The notes: generated from the letters alone by a model not told the origin. A DNA stretch of 64,000 bases from JAHEFT01 sp963766195 (GCA_963766195.1 CAVXYY010000004.1:186001-250000); one strand, 5' to 3'. Positions 30,410 to 41,401 are shown, counted from the stretch's first letter. Numbers and translations are program-made.

Positions 30410-31045
30410 ATGAAACCTGGGATGATCCGTGGGCTCAAAACCCTGCTGTTTTTTATCTGCCTGGTCCCGCTGGGGAAGCTGACGCTGGAAGTTTTTGGCG
30501 TCGCGGGGATGGGCCTGGGCGCCAACCCGGTCGAGGAGCTGATCCACCGGTTCGGAATCTGGGGTCTGAATTTTCTGCTGATTACCTTGTCGGTAACTCC
30601 GTTACGTTACCTGACAGGTTGGAACTGGCTGCTTCGTTTCCGACGGATGCTGGGGCTATTCGCATTTTTCTATATCCTCATGCATTTCCTGGCGTATGCC
30701 GGCGTCGACCAGAGGTTTGACCTGGCCGCCATTTTCGAGGATGTGCTTGAACGGCCTTTCATCACCATTGGATTTACGGCTTTCCTGCTGTTGATACCGC
30801 TGGCCGCAACCTCAACCAACGGCATGATGAAACGACTGGGCAGGCGCTGGCAGAAACTGCATCGCCTGGTCTACGTGATCACCATCCTGGGCGCCTGGCA
30901 TTTTTACTGGCAGGTCAAACTGGATACGCTGGAGCCCCTGGTGTACATCGCGATCCTCGCCGGGTTGCTCGGTTACCGGGTATGGCGAAGATATGCCAGT
31001 TCTTCCAAAAAGGCCGTAGATCAGCTGCGAAATACTCAACCGTAG
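30410..31045 (+). CDS. msrQ: MsrQ, heme-binding membrane subunit of the MsrPQ system
   Basis: Integral inner-membrane b-type cytochrome passing quinol electrons to MsrP. 211 residues, intact, about six helices. His residues of heme sites are in FYILMHFLAYAGVD and WQKLHRLVYVITILGAWHFYWQ; VTPLRYLTGWNWLLRFRRMLGLF and PLAATSTNGMMKRLG are family marks. The 3' end overlaps the convergent aceK stop by 10 bases. Confidence 0.93.
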   Translation: MKPGMIRGLKTLLFFICLVPLGKLTLEVFGVAGMGLGANPVEELIHRFGIWGLNFLLITLSVTPLRYLTGWNWLLRFRRMLGLFAFFYILMHFLAYAGVDQRFDLAAIFEDVLERPFITIGFTAFLLLIPLAATSTNGMMKRLGRRWQKLHRLVYVITILGAWHFYWQVKLDTLEPLVYIAILAGLLGYRVWRRYASSSKKAVDQLRNTQP

Positions 31046-32760
31046 CGATGTTTGAACCGCCACTTTTGGCGGTATGGAAAAATATCGGCTTGCCGGCCTT
31101 GTTCGATGTCGTTTTTTATCTGCCGCCACCATTCAGCGGTCATCAGTTCCGCATGGTATTTTTTGAACAGGGCCATGTCCTTTTGATCGGCAAAGAAAAA
31201 CGGTCCGAACGTTTCCGGAAACACGTCGCCTTCCTGCACTGAATACCAGGGTGTGTCCGACATGACATCGTCGAAGTCACGCGGTGGCGGGATGTGGCGG
31301 AAATTGCATTCCGTGATGTAGCAAATTTCATCGTAGTCGTAAAAGACGACCCGGTCATGGCGGGTCACCCCGAAGTTTTTCTTCAGCATGTCTCCGGGGA
31401 AAATATTGGCGCCAGCGAGGTCCCGGATGGCGTTTCCATACTCCCGTATCGCATGCTTTCTTTCCTGTTTGGCCGCTACCGCCAGGTAATTGTCCAATGG
31501 TTCCATCCGCCGCTCGATGTAGATATGCCTGATCACCAGCATATCGCCGTCGATCTCTACAGAGCCGGCTGCTTCCTTTTTCAACTGATCCAGAAGGTTT
31601 GCCTCTATGCGTGCAATCGGTATGGCGACATTGGAGTATTCCAGGGTATCGGCCAGCCGGCCCACCCGGTCATGATTTTTGACCAGCAGGTATTTTTCTT
31701 TGACTTGCTGGCGCGAAACCGATTTGGGCGGGTCGAACCGGTCCTTGATCAACTTGAACACAAAAGGCATCGAAGGCATTGTAAATACCAGCATCACCAT
31801 GCCGCGGACCCCCGGCGCGACCTGGAAAGTATCTCTCGAATGTCTCAGGTGATGCTGTAATTCACGGTAAAAAATGGTCTTGGCCTGTTTCTGCAGTCCC
31901 AGCATCGCGTAGAGGTCAACCGCCGACTTTTGCGGCATGATGGAATGCAGGAACGCCACGTAGGCCGAGGGCACTTCCATGTCCACCAGGAAGTAGGCGC
32001 GGGAAAAACTGAACAGCACAGCAACATCTTTCTGTTGCATCAGCAGGGCGTCCACCGTGATGGTCTTGTCGCTGTTTCGCAGAACAGGGATGACGAAGGG
32101 TGTCCTGGTGTCGCCGTTGATCATTCGCCCGACGATGTAAGCCCCTTTGTTCCGGTAGAACGGGCTACCCAGTACCTGGATCTGAAAATTGGGTTGCGCC
32201 TTCCAGCCTGCGGACCGGTGTTCCAGCAATGCGCGTTCCAGGTGCCTGACATCGCGGCGAAGGTTCTCAAACGGCACCGGCAGGTGAAAGCCGGTCAGGA
32301 TTTCCAGGAAACTGCGTCGCATACCGTCGCTTTCAGGATAGTAGCTGCGATAGGTAGGTTGGGACCCGCGCAGGTACTGCGTACTGATGGCGGGGCGCCA
32401 GAAGATGTATTCGCTATTGTAGTAATCTCTGTGAAGAACCCTGCAAGCTACTGAATTATAGAATGTTTCAGCGCACTCTGATTGCAGGTGGTTCATCAGT
32501 TTACCGATGAAAACGATTTTGATCCTGGGCCAAAGCTCATTGTTACTGCCGACTTCCGGAAACTCGCGCTGTATGGTGTCGACCGTTTCCTGGACCCGCT
32601 GTTCATAGCCCTGGATGCGTTCCCTGCTGACTTTCGCTGCCCGCGCCCAATCGGCTCGTTCAAAGCACTCTTTACCTTCCCGGCTGTATTGGCGGAACAG
32701 CGAATAATGCCGGTTGAAGCCGACGAGAATTGCTTGGGCGACGCCGGCCCAGGTATCCAT
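31036..32760 (-). CDS. aceK: Isocitrate dehydrogenase kinase/phosphatase
   Basis: Bifunctional regulator that switches isocitrate dehydrogenase off or on to steer carbon to the glyoxylate shunt. About 574 residues, intact. The N-terminal regulatory half has QEFPEV-like and RPAISTQYLRGSQPTYRSYY segments. The kinase half has the ATP site APGVRGMVMLVFTMPSMPFVFK, catalytic KNFGVTRHDRVVFYDYDEI and PWYSVQEGDVFPE. ATG 32760 is preferred to the upstream TTG at 32766. No isocitrate lyase or malate synthase lies in the window. Confidence 0.95.
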   Translation of the reverse strand: MDTWAGVAQAILVGFNRHYSLFRQYSREGKECFERADWARAAKVSRERIQGYEQRVQETVDTIQREFPEVGSNNELWPRIKIVFIGKLMNHLQSECAETFYNSVACRVLHRDYYNSEYIFWRPAISTQYLRGSQPTYRSYYPESDGMRRSFLEILTGFHLPVPFENLRRDVRHLERALLEHRSAGWKAQPNFQIQVLGSPFYRNKGAYIVGRMINGDTRTPFVIPVLRNSDKTITVDALLMQQKDVAVLFSFSRAYFLVDMEVPSAYVAFLHSIMPQKSAVDLYAMLGLQKQAKTIFYRELQHHLRHSRDTFQVAPGVRGMVMLVFTMPSMPFVFKLIKDRFDPPKSVSRQQVKEKYLLVKNHDRVGRLADTLEYSNVAIPIARIEANLLDQLKKEAAGSVEIDGDMLVIRHIYIERRMEPLDNYLAVAAKQERKHAIREYGNAIRDLAGANIFPGDMLKKNFGVTRHDRVVFYDYDEICYITECNFRHIPPPRDFDDVMSDTPWYSVQEGDVFPETFGPFFFADQKDMALFKKYHAELMTAEWWRQIKNDIEQGRQADIFPYRQKWRFKHRYG

Positions 32761-32783
32761 GTTCAAGACTGTCTACTCACGGC

Positions 32784-35700
32784 TTATGGCTCGATTGAAC
32801 TCGTAAACAGGCCAATGCCTGCATCTGAAAGCAACTGGCGGAACGCCGGCAGCTCATTGTTCATGTATTGATCTATAGACTGGATTGCTTCATCCAGCGA
32901 CCGGCGGGCCAGGTCAATATACACATCGGCGGTTTGGCTGGGGGCATCGTTGCTGCTACTCACGTACTGCTTTGCGAGGCCGATTTTATTGATCGCTTTG
33001 TCATCATCGTAGACGTAACCCCTCGTTTTTGGCGGCACACGCACATGATTTTCGAGAACGAGCAGATCTTCCTGTATCTTCACAGCCCGTTCGCCAAGTT
33101 TTTTCAGGGATTCTTCCTGCAGTGCGCCCGGCTGTTGCTTTTGCTTGATCAATGCCTGGGCTGTTGCAACATCCGCCTGGGCGCGAACAACGCGCTCAAC
33201 TGCAGTAACCGCGGCTTTCTGCAAGGCTTCGAGCTCAAGCATGACCCGGTAATTTTCCAGGCGCGCCTGCTTACTGGCTGTTGAGCGCGGGTCCGGCAAT
33301 ACGGTGACAAGCCTGCTCGACGTCACCGGTTCGCCATCCGCCACCACCAGGCTCAGCATGACCTCGTATTCGCCGGCCGGCACTTCAATGCCTCCAGGCA
33401 GGCCATCCTCCAGGTCGTCTGGTTCCGGCTTCGGCATGGGCCTGACCCCGTCCCGGTTCATTCCCCAGACGACGCGGTTGACGCCCTGGTGCACATCAAA
33501 TCTCTGGGTGCGGATAAGTTCGCCATCCGGTGTCCGGACCGTCAGTTCCACTTTTGGAGCCTTCACGGGTTCGTCGCTGTCTTCCTCCGGCGCCGCGAGG
33601 CGTTGCCTGATCAGGCGCTCGCGCTCGGCTTCCTTGTCCGGAAGCGGGAGATCATCGCCGTTGGCCATGAAGGTGATCATGACGCCGTAGGGCTTGTTTT
33701 CGGCCCGGAACTCACCTGATCCGGTAAACCGGGTAGATGGCGCATCAGTCGCTTTGTATTGCTGCCCTTTGCTTGCATTGAGAATCGCGAGACGCTGTTT
33801 GAACGAAGATTCGTCCAGGCCGCGCAGTGCACTGTAATCATCAAGAATGAAAATCGACCGGCCATGGGTTCCGAGGACCAGGTCGTTTTCCCTCCCCTGG
33901 ATCGCCATGTCCATGACCGAGACGGTGGGCAGGCCGGCGCTGAATTTTACCCAGTCAGCGCCGTTATTGGTGGAAATGAAGAGCCCGAATTCGGTGCCCA
34001 GGAACAACAGGCCGGGGTCAACGTGGTCCTGCAGGATGGAAAGCGCGTAACCGGACAGGGCATCCGTGGTGAGGCTCTTCCAGTCACGGCCGTAGTTTTC
34101 AGCCCGGTACACGTAGGTGCCCATGTCTGAGTGACGGTGATTGTCGAATACGATGAACGCGGTTCCGGCGTCATGGTGAGACGGCGCAATCATTGGCACC
34201 CAGCTGCCTGCCGGCACGCCCCTGGCCCGTTCATCGACGCGGCTCCAGCTTTTTCCGCCATCCCGGGTCACGTGAACCCTGCCGTCATCCGTGCCGACCC
34301 AGAGGGTGCCTGCTTCCAGGGGGCTGGCTGCTATGGACACGATGGTTGTGTAGTTTTCGGCGGCAGTAACGTCGGGTGTCAGGCCACCGCTCTCGCGGAA
34401 GGTTTGCCAGTCGGCATTATTGGAAGTCAGGTCGCCGCTGATCACCGTCCAGGTGACCCCGTGGTCGGTGGATTTGTGGACATACTGGCTGCCGTAATAA
34501 ATCGTGGCAGGATCAAACGGGTCCTGGGCGATCGCGGCGTTCCAGTTGAAACGGAGGTCCACTTCCGGGCCCGGTGGTGCGGGGCGGATGAGGCGCTTTT
34601 CACCGGTGTCCAGGTCCCATGTGGTGAGCATACCGCCCTGCGACATGACATAACCCCTGTGTGAATTCTCGGGATCGGGCACCGTATCGAAACCGTCGCC
34701 GAATCCCACTTCCTGCCAGTGGAGGTTGCGAATCCCGGCGTTTTCCCAGACTTCAGACGGTCCGCGCCACGAGCCGTTGTCCTGCAGCCCGCCGTAAATG
34801 TTGTACGGAAGGTCATTGTCCACCCGTACATGGTAGAACTGGGAAAGCGGCAGGTTGCGCACGAACCGCCACGTCTCTCCGCGGTCCCTGCTGATCGCGA
34901 TCCCGCCGTCGTTACCCAGTATCAGGTGGCTGGGATCATTCGGATTGATCCAGAACGCGTGGTTGTCGATGTGGATGGTGTTGCCGGGCGCGCAGCAGTC
35001 TACAACCGGGTTCTTTTCAAAGGATTTTCCGCCATCAATCGAAACGCTCAGCCGGGTGAAAATATTGTAGACCCGGTCGGCATTTTCGGGGTCGGCAGCC
35101 ACCTCGGTGTAGTAAAAAGGTCTTTCGGCAATGTCGTGGTCTTCGTTGGTTTTGACCCAGGTCTCTCCGCCATCATCGGAACGGACCATCGCGCTTTTGC
35201 CGGCTTCCACCAGGGCGTAGACCCTGCCGCGTTGTGCCGGGGACGGCGCGATGGTGATCCGGCCGAGTTCGCCCGCAGGCAGCCCGTCTTCACCGGTTTT
35301 CCGCTTCCAGGACTGGCCGCCATCCCAGGAAATGTACAGGCCGGAACCCGGGCCACCGGATTTGAAAAAGTAGGGCCAGCGGCGGAACTGCCACATGCCG
35401 GCATAGAGCTTGTCGGGGTTGAACGGGTCGATCTTGATATCGGTTCCACCGGTGGTGTCATCCGTGTAAAGGATTTTTGCCCAGGTCTTCCCGCCGTCAG
35501 TCGTTTTGAATATTCCCCGGTCCTCATTTTCACCCCAAAGTGTGCCCAGCGCGGCGGCATAGGCGATATCCGGGTTTTCAGGGTGCAGGGCTATCCGGTT
35601 GATCCTTTCGGTGTGTTCCAGGCCCACCCCTTGCCAGGTTTTCCCGCCGTCTATGGACTTGAACATGCCCCCGCCTATGGACGTGGAATTGCGGACATTA

Positions 35701-36044
35701 CCCTCGCCGGTGCCCACCCAGATGATATCCGGGTTTTGCTGGTTGATGGCTACTGCGCCGATTGAAGCCACCGGTTGATCATCAAATACCGGGGTCCAGG
35801 TAAGACCGCCGTTCTCAGAAATCCAGACGCCACCGGTGGCGGCGCCGATCACGATATGATTCGGGTTGTCGGCGACGGCGTCGATTGCCGAAATCCGCCC
35901 GCTTACGGCCGCCGGGCCCAGTGTTCGGGCAGCCAGGCCTTGCAGCAGGTCTGCATCCAATCCGGCAAAAGCAGATGTTGATAACAGCAGCAATAATGGC
36001 GGTATCCCGGCGATGATTGAACGGAAACGGGCGCTAAGAGACAT
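32784..36044 (-). CDS. Large exported BNR/VPS10-type beta-propeller protein
   Basis: About 1086 residues, intact. ATG 36044 has an AGGAG about 10 bases upstream and begins a signal peptide (GIPPLLLLLSTSAFAGL). The body is built of repeated blades with Asp-box/BNR motifs (SIDGGKTW, TTDGGKTW, SWDGGQSW, SDDGGETW, SRDRGETW), as in sortilin VPS10 and sialidase propellers. The C-terminal 300 residues have a beta-sandwich-like part (VRTPDGELIRTQRFDVHQGV) and a helical coiled-coil end. Often annotated as 'glycosyl hydrolase', but I see no catalytic motif, so binding or turnover of surface polymers is only a guess. A paralogue lies divergently at 36789. Confidence 0.85.
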   Translation of the reverse strand: MSLSARFRSIIAGIPPLLLLLSTSAFAGLDADLLQGLAARTLGPAAVSGRISAIDAVADNPNHIVIGAATGGVWISENGGLTWTPVFDDQPVASIGAVAINQQNPDIIWVGTGEGNVRNSTSIGGGMFKSIDGGKTWQGVGLEHTERINRIALHPENPDIAYAAALGTLWGENEDRGIFKTTDGGKTWAKILYTDDTTGGTDIKIDPFNPDKLYAGMWQFRRWPYFFKSGGPGSGLYISWDGGQSWKRKTGEDGLPAGELGRITIAPSPAQRGRVYALVEAGKSAMVRSDDGGETWVKTNEDHDIAERPFYYTEVAADPENADRVYNIFTRLSVSIDGGKSFEKNPVVDCCAPGNTIHIDNHAFWINPNDPSHLILGNDGGIAISRDRGETWRFVRNLPLSQFYHVRVDNDLPYNIYGGLQDNGSWRGPSEVWENAGIRNLHWQEVGFGDGFDTVPDPENSHRGYVMSQGGMLTTWDLDTGEKRLIRPAPPGPEVDLRFNWNAAIAQDPFDPATIYYGSQYVHKSTDHGVTWTVISGDLTSNNADWQTFRESGGLTPDVTAAENYTTIVSIAASPLEAGTLWVGTDDGRVHVTRDGGKSWSRVDERARGVPAGSWVPMIAPSHHDAGTAFIVFDNHRHSDMGTYVYRAENYGRDWKSLTTDALSGYALSILQDHVDPGLLFLGTEFGLFISTNNGADWVKFSAGLPTVSVMDMAIQGRENDLVLGTHGRSIFILDDYSALRGLDESSFKQRLAILNASKGQQYKATDAPSTRFTGSGEFRAENKPYGVMITFMANGDDLPLPDKEAERERLIRQRLAAPEEDSDEPVKAPKVELTVRTPDGELIRTQRFDVHQGVNRVVWGMNRDGVRPMPKPEPDDLEDGLPGGIEVPAGEYEVMLSLVVADGEPVTSSRLVTVLPDPRSTASKQARLENYRVMLELEALQKAAVTAVERVVRAQADVATAQALIKQKQQPGALQEESLKKLGERAVKIQEDLLVLENHVRVPPKTRGYVYDDDKAINKIGLAKQYVSSSNDAPSQTADVYIDLARRSLDEAIQSIDQYMNNELPAFRQLLSDAGIGLFTSSIEP

Positions 36045-36108
36045 GCTGGGCTCCTGAATGTTGATCAGAGGTTCTTTTGGCCGGTTAGAGTCAATCCTCG
36101 GCAAAGCA

Positions 36109-36139
36109 TTGTCAACTGCGGCCGGTCACATTGTATAAT
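36109..36139 (+). promoter_or_regulatory. Sigma-70 promoter of the small exported protein
   Basis: TTGTCA (36109-36114) and TATAAT (36134-36139), close to consensus with a rather long 19-base spacer, 30 bases before the GTG start at 36169. Confidence 0.55.
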
Positions 36140-36168
36140 CACCGCTCGGCCATTTTAGGAGTTTTACC

Positions 36169-36549
36169 GTGAAACAAATTTTTATTCTGGTTGCAGCAAC
36201 GTTCCTGTTCAGCCACGTCCAGGCGCAGGTTGACGCAGAGAACGAGCAGGTGCTCCCGCCGCAGGCCCAGGAATGCGTTCTGCCCGCATCGCCCAACGCC
36301 ATTGCTGAAGACGCGTCCTATGAAGACCTGGTGGTTGCCAAGAAAGGCGTGGCGACCTTCCAGGGTGAAATTGAAACATTCCGCGCTTGCCTGAAAGCTG
36401 CCGAAGACAACCCCGACAACACCCCCGGCAACCTGGCAGCCATCGTTTCCTCCTACAACTATTCCGTTGAAATGGAAGAGCGGGTCGCCGAGCGGTTCAA
36501 TGCCGCTGTCCGCAGCTACAAGGAACGCAAAGCCGCCGCTGAAGGCTGA
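36169..36549 (+). CDS. Small exported alpha-helical protein of unknown function
   Basis: 126 residues, GTG start with AGGAG eleven bases upstream. Signal peptide (FILVAATFLFSHVQAQ). Mature part is acidic and helical with two Cys (QECVLPASPNA and TFRACLKAAEDNPDN) that could form a disulphide, ending in a charged Lys/Arg/Glu helix. No known domain is recognised. It sits between two divergent giant BNR proteins and has its own promoter and terminators. Confidence 0.75.
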   Translation: MKQIFILVAATFLFSHVQAQVDAENEQVLPPQAQECVLPASPNAIAEDASYEDLVVAKKGVATFQGEIETFRACLKAAEDNPDNTPGNLAAIVSSYNYSVEMEERVAERFNAAVRSYKERKAAAEG

Positions 36550-36552
36550 ATC

Positions 36553-36615
36553 GATCAGGGCGGGTGAAAGCCCGCAATCCTGATCACGCGTAAAACTTAC
36601 GCGGCTTTTCTATTT
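36553..36615 (+). terminator. Two consecutive hairpins, the second a rho-independent terminator
   Basis: First hairpin: GATCAGG+GCGGG pairs with CCCGC+CCTGATC (36553-36585). Second: CGCGTAA-AAC-TTACGCG (36587-36603) followed by GCTTTTCTATTTCTTCTTTT. Confidence 0.8.
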
Positions 36616-36788
36616 CTTCTTTTCAACCTCTGCCCGGGTGAAGCAACCCGGGCAGAGTTGTTTTAATGGCCGGAAACCACGGGCACGCGTCACTATCTGC
36701 CTCGATAAATGATCTGAGTCGTCGCAGCGTCACTTGGACAAAAGTACACTTTTGGCTTGTCCAAATCATCACTGCGGAAGTAAGTGTC

Positions 36789-39700
36789 ATGTCTTTGAAA
36801 AACCTGCTGGGAACCCTGGCGGTTTCCCTCATTTCGTTCCTGCCGTGGCAAACCGGCTTTGCCGCCGATGAAAAACATCCGCTGGCCGCTATCCCGTTGA
36901 GGTCGATCGGCCCGGCCCTGGTTTCCGGCCGGGTTTCCGACTTTGCCTTTCACCCGGACCGTTGGGAGGTGCATTACGTGGCCCTGGCCAGTGGGAACCT
37001 TTGGAAGACAGAAAATAACGGCATCTCGTGGCAGGCGCTTTTTGAGGATGAAAATTCCTACGCAATCGGCGTCGTGGAACTCGATCCCGCCAATCCAAAC
37101 ATCGTTTGGGTGGGAACCGGCGAAAACAACAGCCAGCGCAGTGTCGGATTTGGCGACGGGGTCTACAAGTCACTGGATGGCGGTAAGACCTGGAAAAACA
37201 TGGGCCTGAAAGATTCCGGCCACATCTCGATGATCCGCATCCATCCCGGTGACAGCAATACCGTCTGGGTTGCAGCCCAGGGCCCCTTGTGGAATTCAGG
37301 CGGTGACCGGGGTTTGTATAAAACCACCGACGGCGGCGAGACCTGGACCCGGATCCTGGAAATTGACAAGGACACCGGGGTAAACGAATTTGTCATTGAT
37401 CCCGACAACCCGGACGTGATCGTGGCTTCCAGCTACCAGCGCAGGCGCCATGTCTGGACCTTGATCAATGGTGGTCCGGGAAGCGCCATCCACAAGACCC
37501 TGGACGGCGGCAAGAGTTGGCGAAAAATCGGCGATGACCCTCCTGTCGGCAAGAATTCGCGAAAAATCAGCAAGGGCCTCCCTCGCGGTGACCTTGGCCG
37601 GATCGGCCTGGCCGCAGCACCGAGCGCGCCGAATATAATTTACGCGATCATCGAGGCGGATGAAAAAGGCAAGGGCGTCTACCGAAGCACGGACTTCGGG
37701 GAAAGCTGGGAAAAGCGTTCCGATCGCATGACCACCAGTCCCCAGTATTACAACGAGCTGTTTGTCGACCCGAACGATGCCGACGTGCTCTACTCGGTGG
37801 ATACGTTCACCAGCCGTTCGGAAGATGGTGGCAAAACCTGGAGTCCGATTTCATTCAATAATCGTCACGTTGATGATCACGTGGTCTGGATCGACCCGGC
37901 CAACAGCAGCCACCTGTATATCGGTGGAGACGGCGGAGTCTATGAATCCTGGGACCGGGGCGAATCCTGGCGTCATGTGAGCAACCTCCCGGTCACCCAG
38001 TTCTATCGTGGTACGCCCGACAATGAAGTTCCCTTTTACAACGTCTGCGGCGGCACCCAGGACAACCATTCACTGTGCGGGCCTACCCGGACGCGGTATA
38101 CCGATGGCATCACCAATGCGGACTGGTGGATCGCCCAGTTTGGCGACGGGTTCAAGGCGCAGATCGATCCAACCGATGCAAATATCGTTTACGCACAAGC
38201 ACAACACGGAAACCTGGTCCGGTTTGACCGGGTCACCGGTGAACGCCTGGTCATCACACCGCAGCCGGGCGCCGATGAAGATGCCTACAAGTGGAACTGG
38301 AATGCGCCCCTGGTGATTTCCCCGCACAACAGCAACCGGCTGTATTTCGGCTCTGAGAAGTTGTTCCGGTCGGATGATCGCGGTGAAAGCTGGGTAGCGG
38401 TCAGTGGTGACCTGTCGAGGCAGATCGATCGTAACAAGCTGGAAGTGATGGGGCGGGTCTGGAGCGTTGACGCAATTGCCAAGAACATGTCGACCTCTAT
38501 CTATGGAAGCCTGGTCGCCCTGGCAGAGAGTCCGCTGGTCGAAGGGCTGATTTATGCCGGGACCGACGACGGCCTGATCCAGGTAACCGATGACGGCGGA
38601 AAAACCTGGCGCAAGTATAGTTCCTTCAAGGGTGTGCCTGACATGTCGCTGGTGGAGGATATCATCGCGTCCAGCCATGATGCCGACACAGCCTACGCGG
38701 TTTTTGACAACCACAAGCGCGGTGATTACAAACCCTACGTTGCGAAGACCACGGACCGCGGAAAAACCTGGGAGTTGCTGGTTGACGGTTTGCCGGTCAG
38801 GGGCCCTGCGCACACGATCGTTGAAGACCACGTGGACCGCAACCTCCTTTTCGTGGGCACTGAATTCGGGCTGTTTTTCAGCAACGACGGGGCCAGGAAC
38901 TGGCAGGAATTGACAGACCTGCCGACCATTTCCGTTCGCGACCTGGAAATTCAGCGCCGCGAGGGCGACCTGGTCGTGACGACTTTCGGTCGCGGGTTTC
39001 TACATCCTGGACGACTATGCCCCGTTGCGGTCTTCGAATGAGGCGCTTGAATCAGGCGCTTCCCTGTTTCCGGTGCGCGACAGTTGGCTCTTCAATCCCG
39101 ATGCCCGCAGGGGCTGGGGCGGCAAGGGTGATTTTGGTTCCGACCGGTATTCGGCGGATAACCCGCCATACGGAGCGGTGTTCGCTTATTACCTGGCCGA
39201 GGATCTGCAGTCACTCAAGGACCAGCGCCGGAAGACCGAGCAGGAGCAGCAGAAAGAAGGTGAGGATAATTTCTACCCCAGCTGGGACCAGCTGAGGCGC
39301 GAAGACCGCGAAGAGGCGCCATCGGTGACGCTGATCATCAGCGATTCAGCCGGTAACATCGTCAGGCGGCTCGAAGGACCGGCCGGCAACGGGTTTCACC
39401 GGGTTGCATGGAACATGCGCTATCCGGCCCCGGATCCTGTGAACCTCAGTCCGGAGTCCGAACGCTCCCCATGGGAAAGCGAACCCCAGGGTCCGATGGT
39501 CCTTCCCGGCCGCTACAGCGTGACATTGTCAAAGCGGACAGAGGGCTTGTTGCAGGAAATCGCGGGCCCGCAAGACTTCAACCTGAAACCCCTGTTCACC
39601 GGTGGACTGGTGGCGGACGACCGTGAAGCGGTCCTCGAATTCCAGGCCCGGACAGCCGATCTTTACCGCGCCGTGATGGGTGCCAACAAGGCTGCTGAGG

Positions 39701-40092
39701 AGATCCAGGAACGAATTGATCACCTGCTGGCGGCCGTGCAGGAGACACCAGGCGCCACGGAGCCGCAGGCAAGCGCCGTGCGTGCCCTGAATTCGCGCAT
39801 GCATGACCTGCAGGTCAAACTGAATGGAGACAGCACCATCGCCAGCCGGCAAGAGCCGGTGCCACTCTCCATCACCGGCAGAATTTCAACCATCACGCAG
39901 GGTAGCTGGGATAGCCAGTCCGCAGTGACCGGCAATTTCAGCGAATCGTACCGGATTGCTACAGAGCAGTTCCCGCCGGTGCTGGCTGATTTGAAAGCGA
40001 TTTCAGCTGACCTGGTCCGCCTCGAATCGGAACTTGAGGCGGGAGGCGCACCCTGGACCCCGGCCCGGTTGCCTGATTGGCCTCTTGAATAA
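36789..40092 (+). CDS. Second large exported BNR/VPS10-type beta-propeller protein, one frameshift
   Basis: About 1100 residues. ATG 36789 begins a signal peptide (LAVSLISFLPWQTGFAA); the frame is open upstream but has no better start. The mature N-terminus IPLRSIGPALVSGRVSDFAF parallels the opposite paralogue (LGPAAVSGRISAID), and WVGTGE is also shared. Many Asp-box blades follow (SLDGGKTW, TTDGGETW, TLDGGKSW, SEDGGKTW). A TTT run at 38997-38999 needs one T fewer for the frame to read GRGFYILDDYAPL. The C-terminus repeats the paralogue's beta-domain plus coiled-coil layout. Function unknown; no catalytic residues recognised. Confidence 0.85.
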
Positions 40093-40098
40093 AAGAAA

Positions 40099-40126
40099 AC
40101 ACCCCGCGGTTGCGGGGTGTTTTTTG
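40099..40126. terminator. Strong rho-independent terminator
   Basis: ACACCCCGC / GCGGGGTGT with loop GGTT and a T6 run (40120-40125). On the other strand an A-rich flank makes it also usable for the convergent gene ending at 40133. Confidence 0.92.
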
Positions 40127-40132
40127 GGTCAT

Positions 40133-40811
40133 TTACGGGCTTGTGGAATTACGAGCTTCGTCCAGCCGCTTGCGCAGATCTTTGGCCCAGCTCTGCAACA
40201 TCAACTGCGCATCAAAGCGGTTGGAAACACTCGTGGTCCATTGCATGTAACCCCGGTCAGGCGCTTCCCGGCGGTCGGACGCCGTGGCTAGCAGGTCGCC
40301 GGTAACAGAATCGTAGAGTTCCAGTTGAAGCGTCATCCGCCCGGCTCTTTTCGTGTAGCTTCGCTGAATACCCGGTTGCGGAATGTCCGGCGCATAAACA
40401 TCCAGATCGACGATTTGCGGCGCGATTCTCAGGACGTTTTCACCACTTTCGGCAGCCATCTGATAATCGCCGTTGCGGGTCAATTCTTCCACAAAAACTT
40501 CGTTGAATAACTCGGACAGTTCAGTCTTGATCTTCTCCATGTCAGAAGTCTTGACCTTCAACATGTTCGGGTATCGATTCTGATCGCGCTGCCAATTTTT
40601 GCGAAACGCCACGGTCGCCTGTTCGAGCTGGATACTGGTGTAAATACTCCAATCGACATCAGGATCCGCGTAAATTTCACCCCGGCTGTCCTGTTCGACC
40701 AGTTGCAGGCCATCCGGCAATACCTGGGGTGGTTTCGGACTCGGCGAACAACGAAGTTGTAAGGAGGCCGGCTGCCAGAAGCGTCAACATCATGCGCTTA
40801 TGCATCATCAT
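40133..40811 (-). CDS. Exported DUF3313-like protein, frameshifted in the signal region
   Basis: Three consecutive ATGs at 40811-40803 follow an AGGAG; the first starts a signal peptide (MMLTLLAAGLLTTSLFAES). A frameshift near 40735 (a CCCC run) leads to QVLPDGLQLVEQDSRGEIYA, then YTSIQLEQATVAFRKNWQRD and a C-terminal domain with SGRM-like strand AGRMTLQLELYDSVTGDLLA. This is the layout of DUF3313, a family of small exported proteins of unknown function. About 225 residues. Confidence 0.72.
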
Positions 40812-40865
40812 CTTCTCCTGAATAACTCACATGACCATGCATATGATATCAGCACAAACCTGCTT

Positions 40866-41401
40866 TCATCTTGATTTCAGATACTTGAGCATGGTGTCTG
40901 CGTCGCTGACTTCAAACGGGTCGGCCGGGCAGTTGTCGCACTTGCCGGCTTCTGAAAACAGCGCTGTGACCTGGCCATTTTCCACCAGCATTGAATACCG
41001 CCAGGATCGTTCCCCGAATCCCACGTTGTCCTTGCGGACCAGCATGCCCATCAGGCGGGTAAATTCTCCGCTGCCGTCCGGAAGCAGTTTGACCTTTTCA
41101 ACGCCCTGGTGCTGGCCCCACTGGAACATGGTGAAGGCGTCATTGACACTCAGGCAGTAGATTTCATCGATACCCAGTTTCTTGAATTCGTCGTATTTTG
41201 ACTCAAACCCGGGCAGGTGCGTGCTGGAACAGGTCGGCGTAAAGCTCCGGGTAATGCAAACACGATGACCTTCTTGCCTGCAAAAATATCAGCGGGCTGC
41301 ACGTCTTGCCAGCGGAAAGGATTCGGACCCTCAACGGTTTCGTCGCGGACCCGGGTTTTGAAGGTAACTTCAGGTACAGCCATGTTTGGTGCTTGATTCA
41401 T
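40866..41401 (-). CDS. Peroxiredoxin of the Prx5 type, frameshifted
   Basis: Thiol peroxidase. A T run in the active-site loop (near 41240) lacks one T; with it restored the loop reads PGAFTPTCSSTHLPG with the peroxidatic Cys. Another shift near 41140 joins SVNDAFTMFQWGQ. The rest has GMLVRKDNVGFGERSWRYSM and the Prx5 ending DNCPADPFEVSDADTML. About 178 residues without a fused glutaredoxin domain. An extra Cys in EAGKCDNCPAD may act in disulphide exchange. Confidence 0.88.

Noticed and set aside
36666..36788. Start of the second BNR protein upstream of 36789
   Set aside because: The signal peptide begins at 36789 and the upstream stretch has no hydrophobic core.
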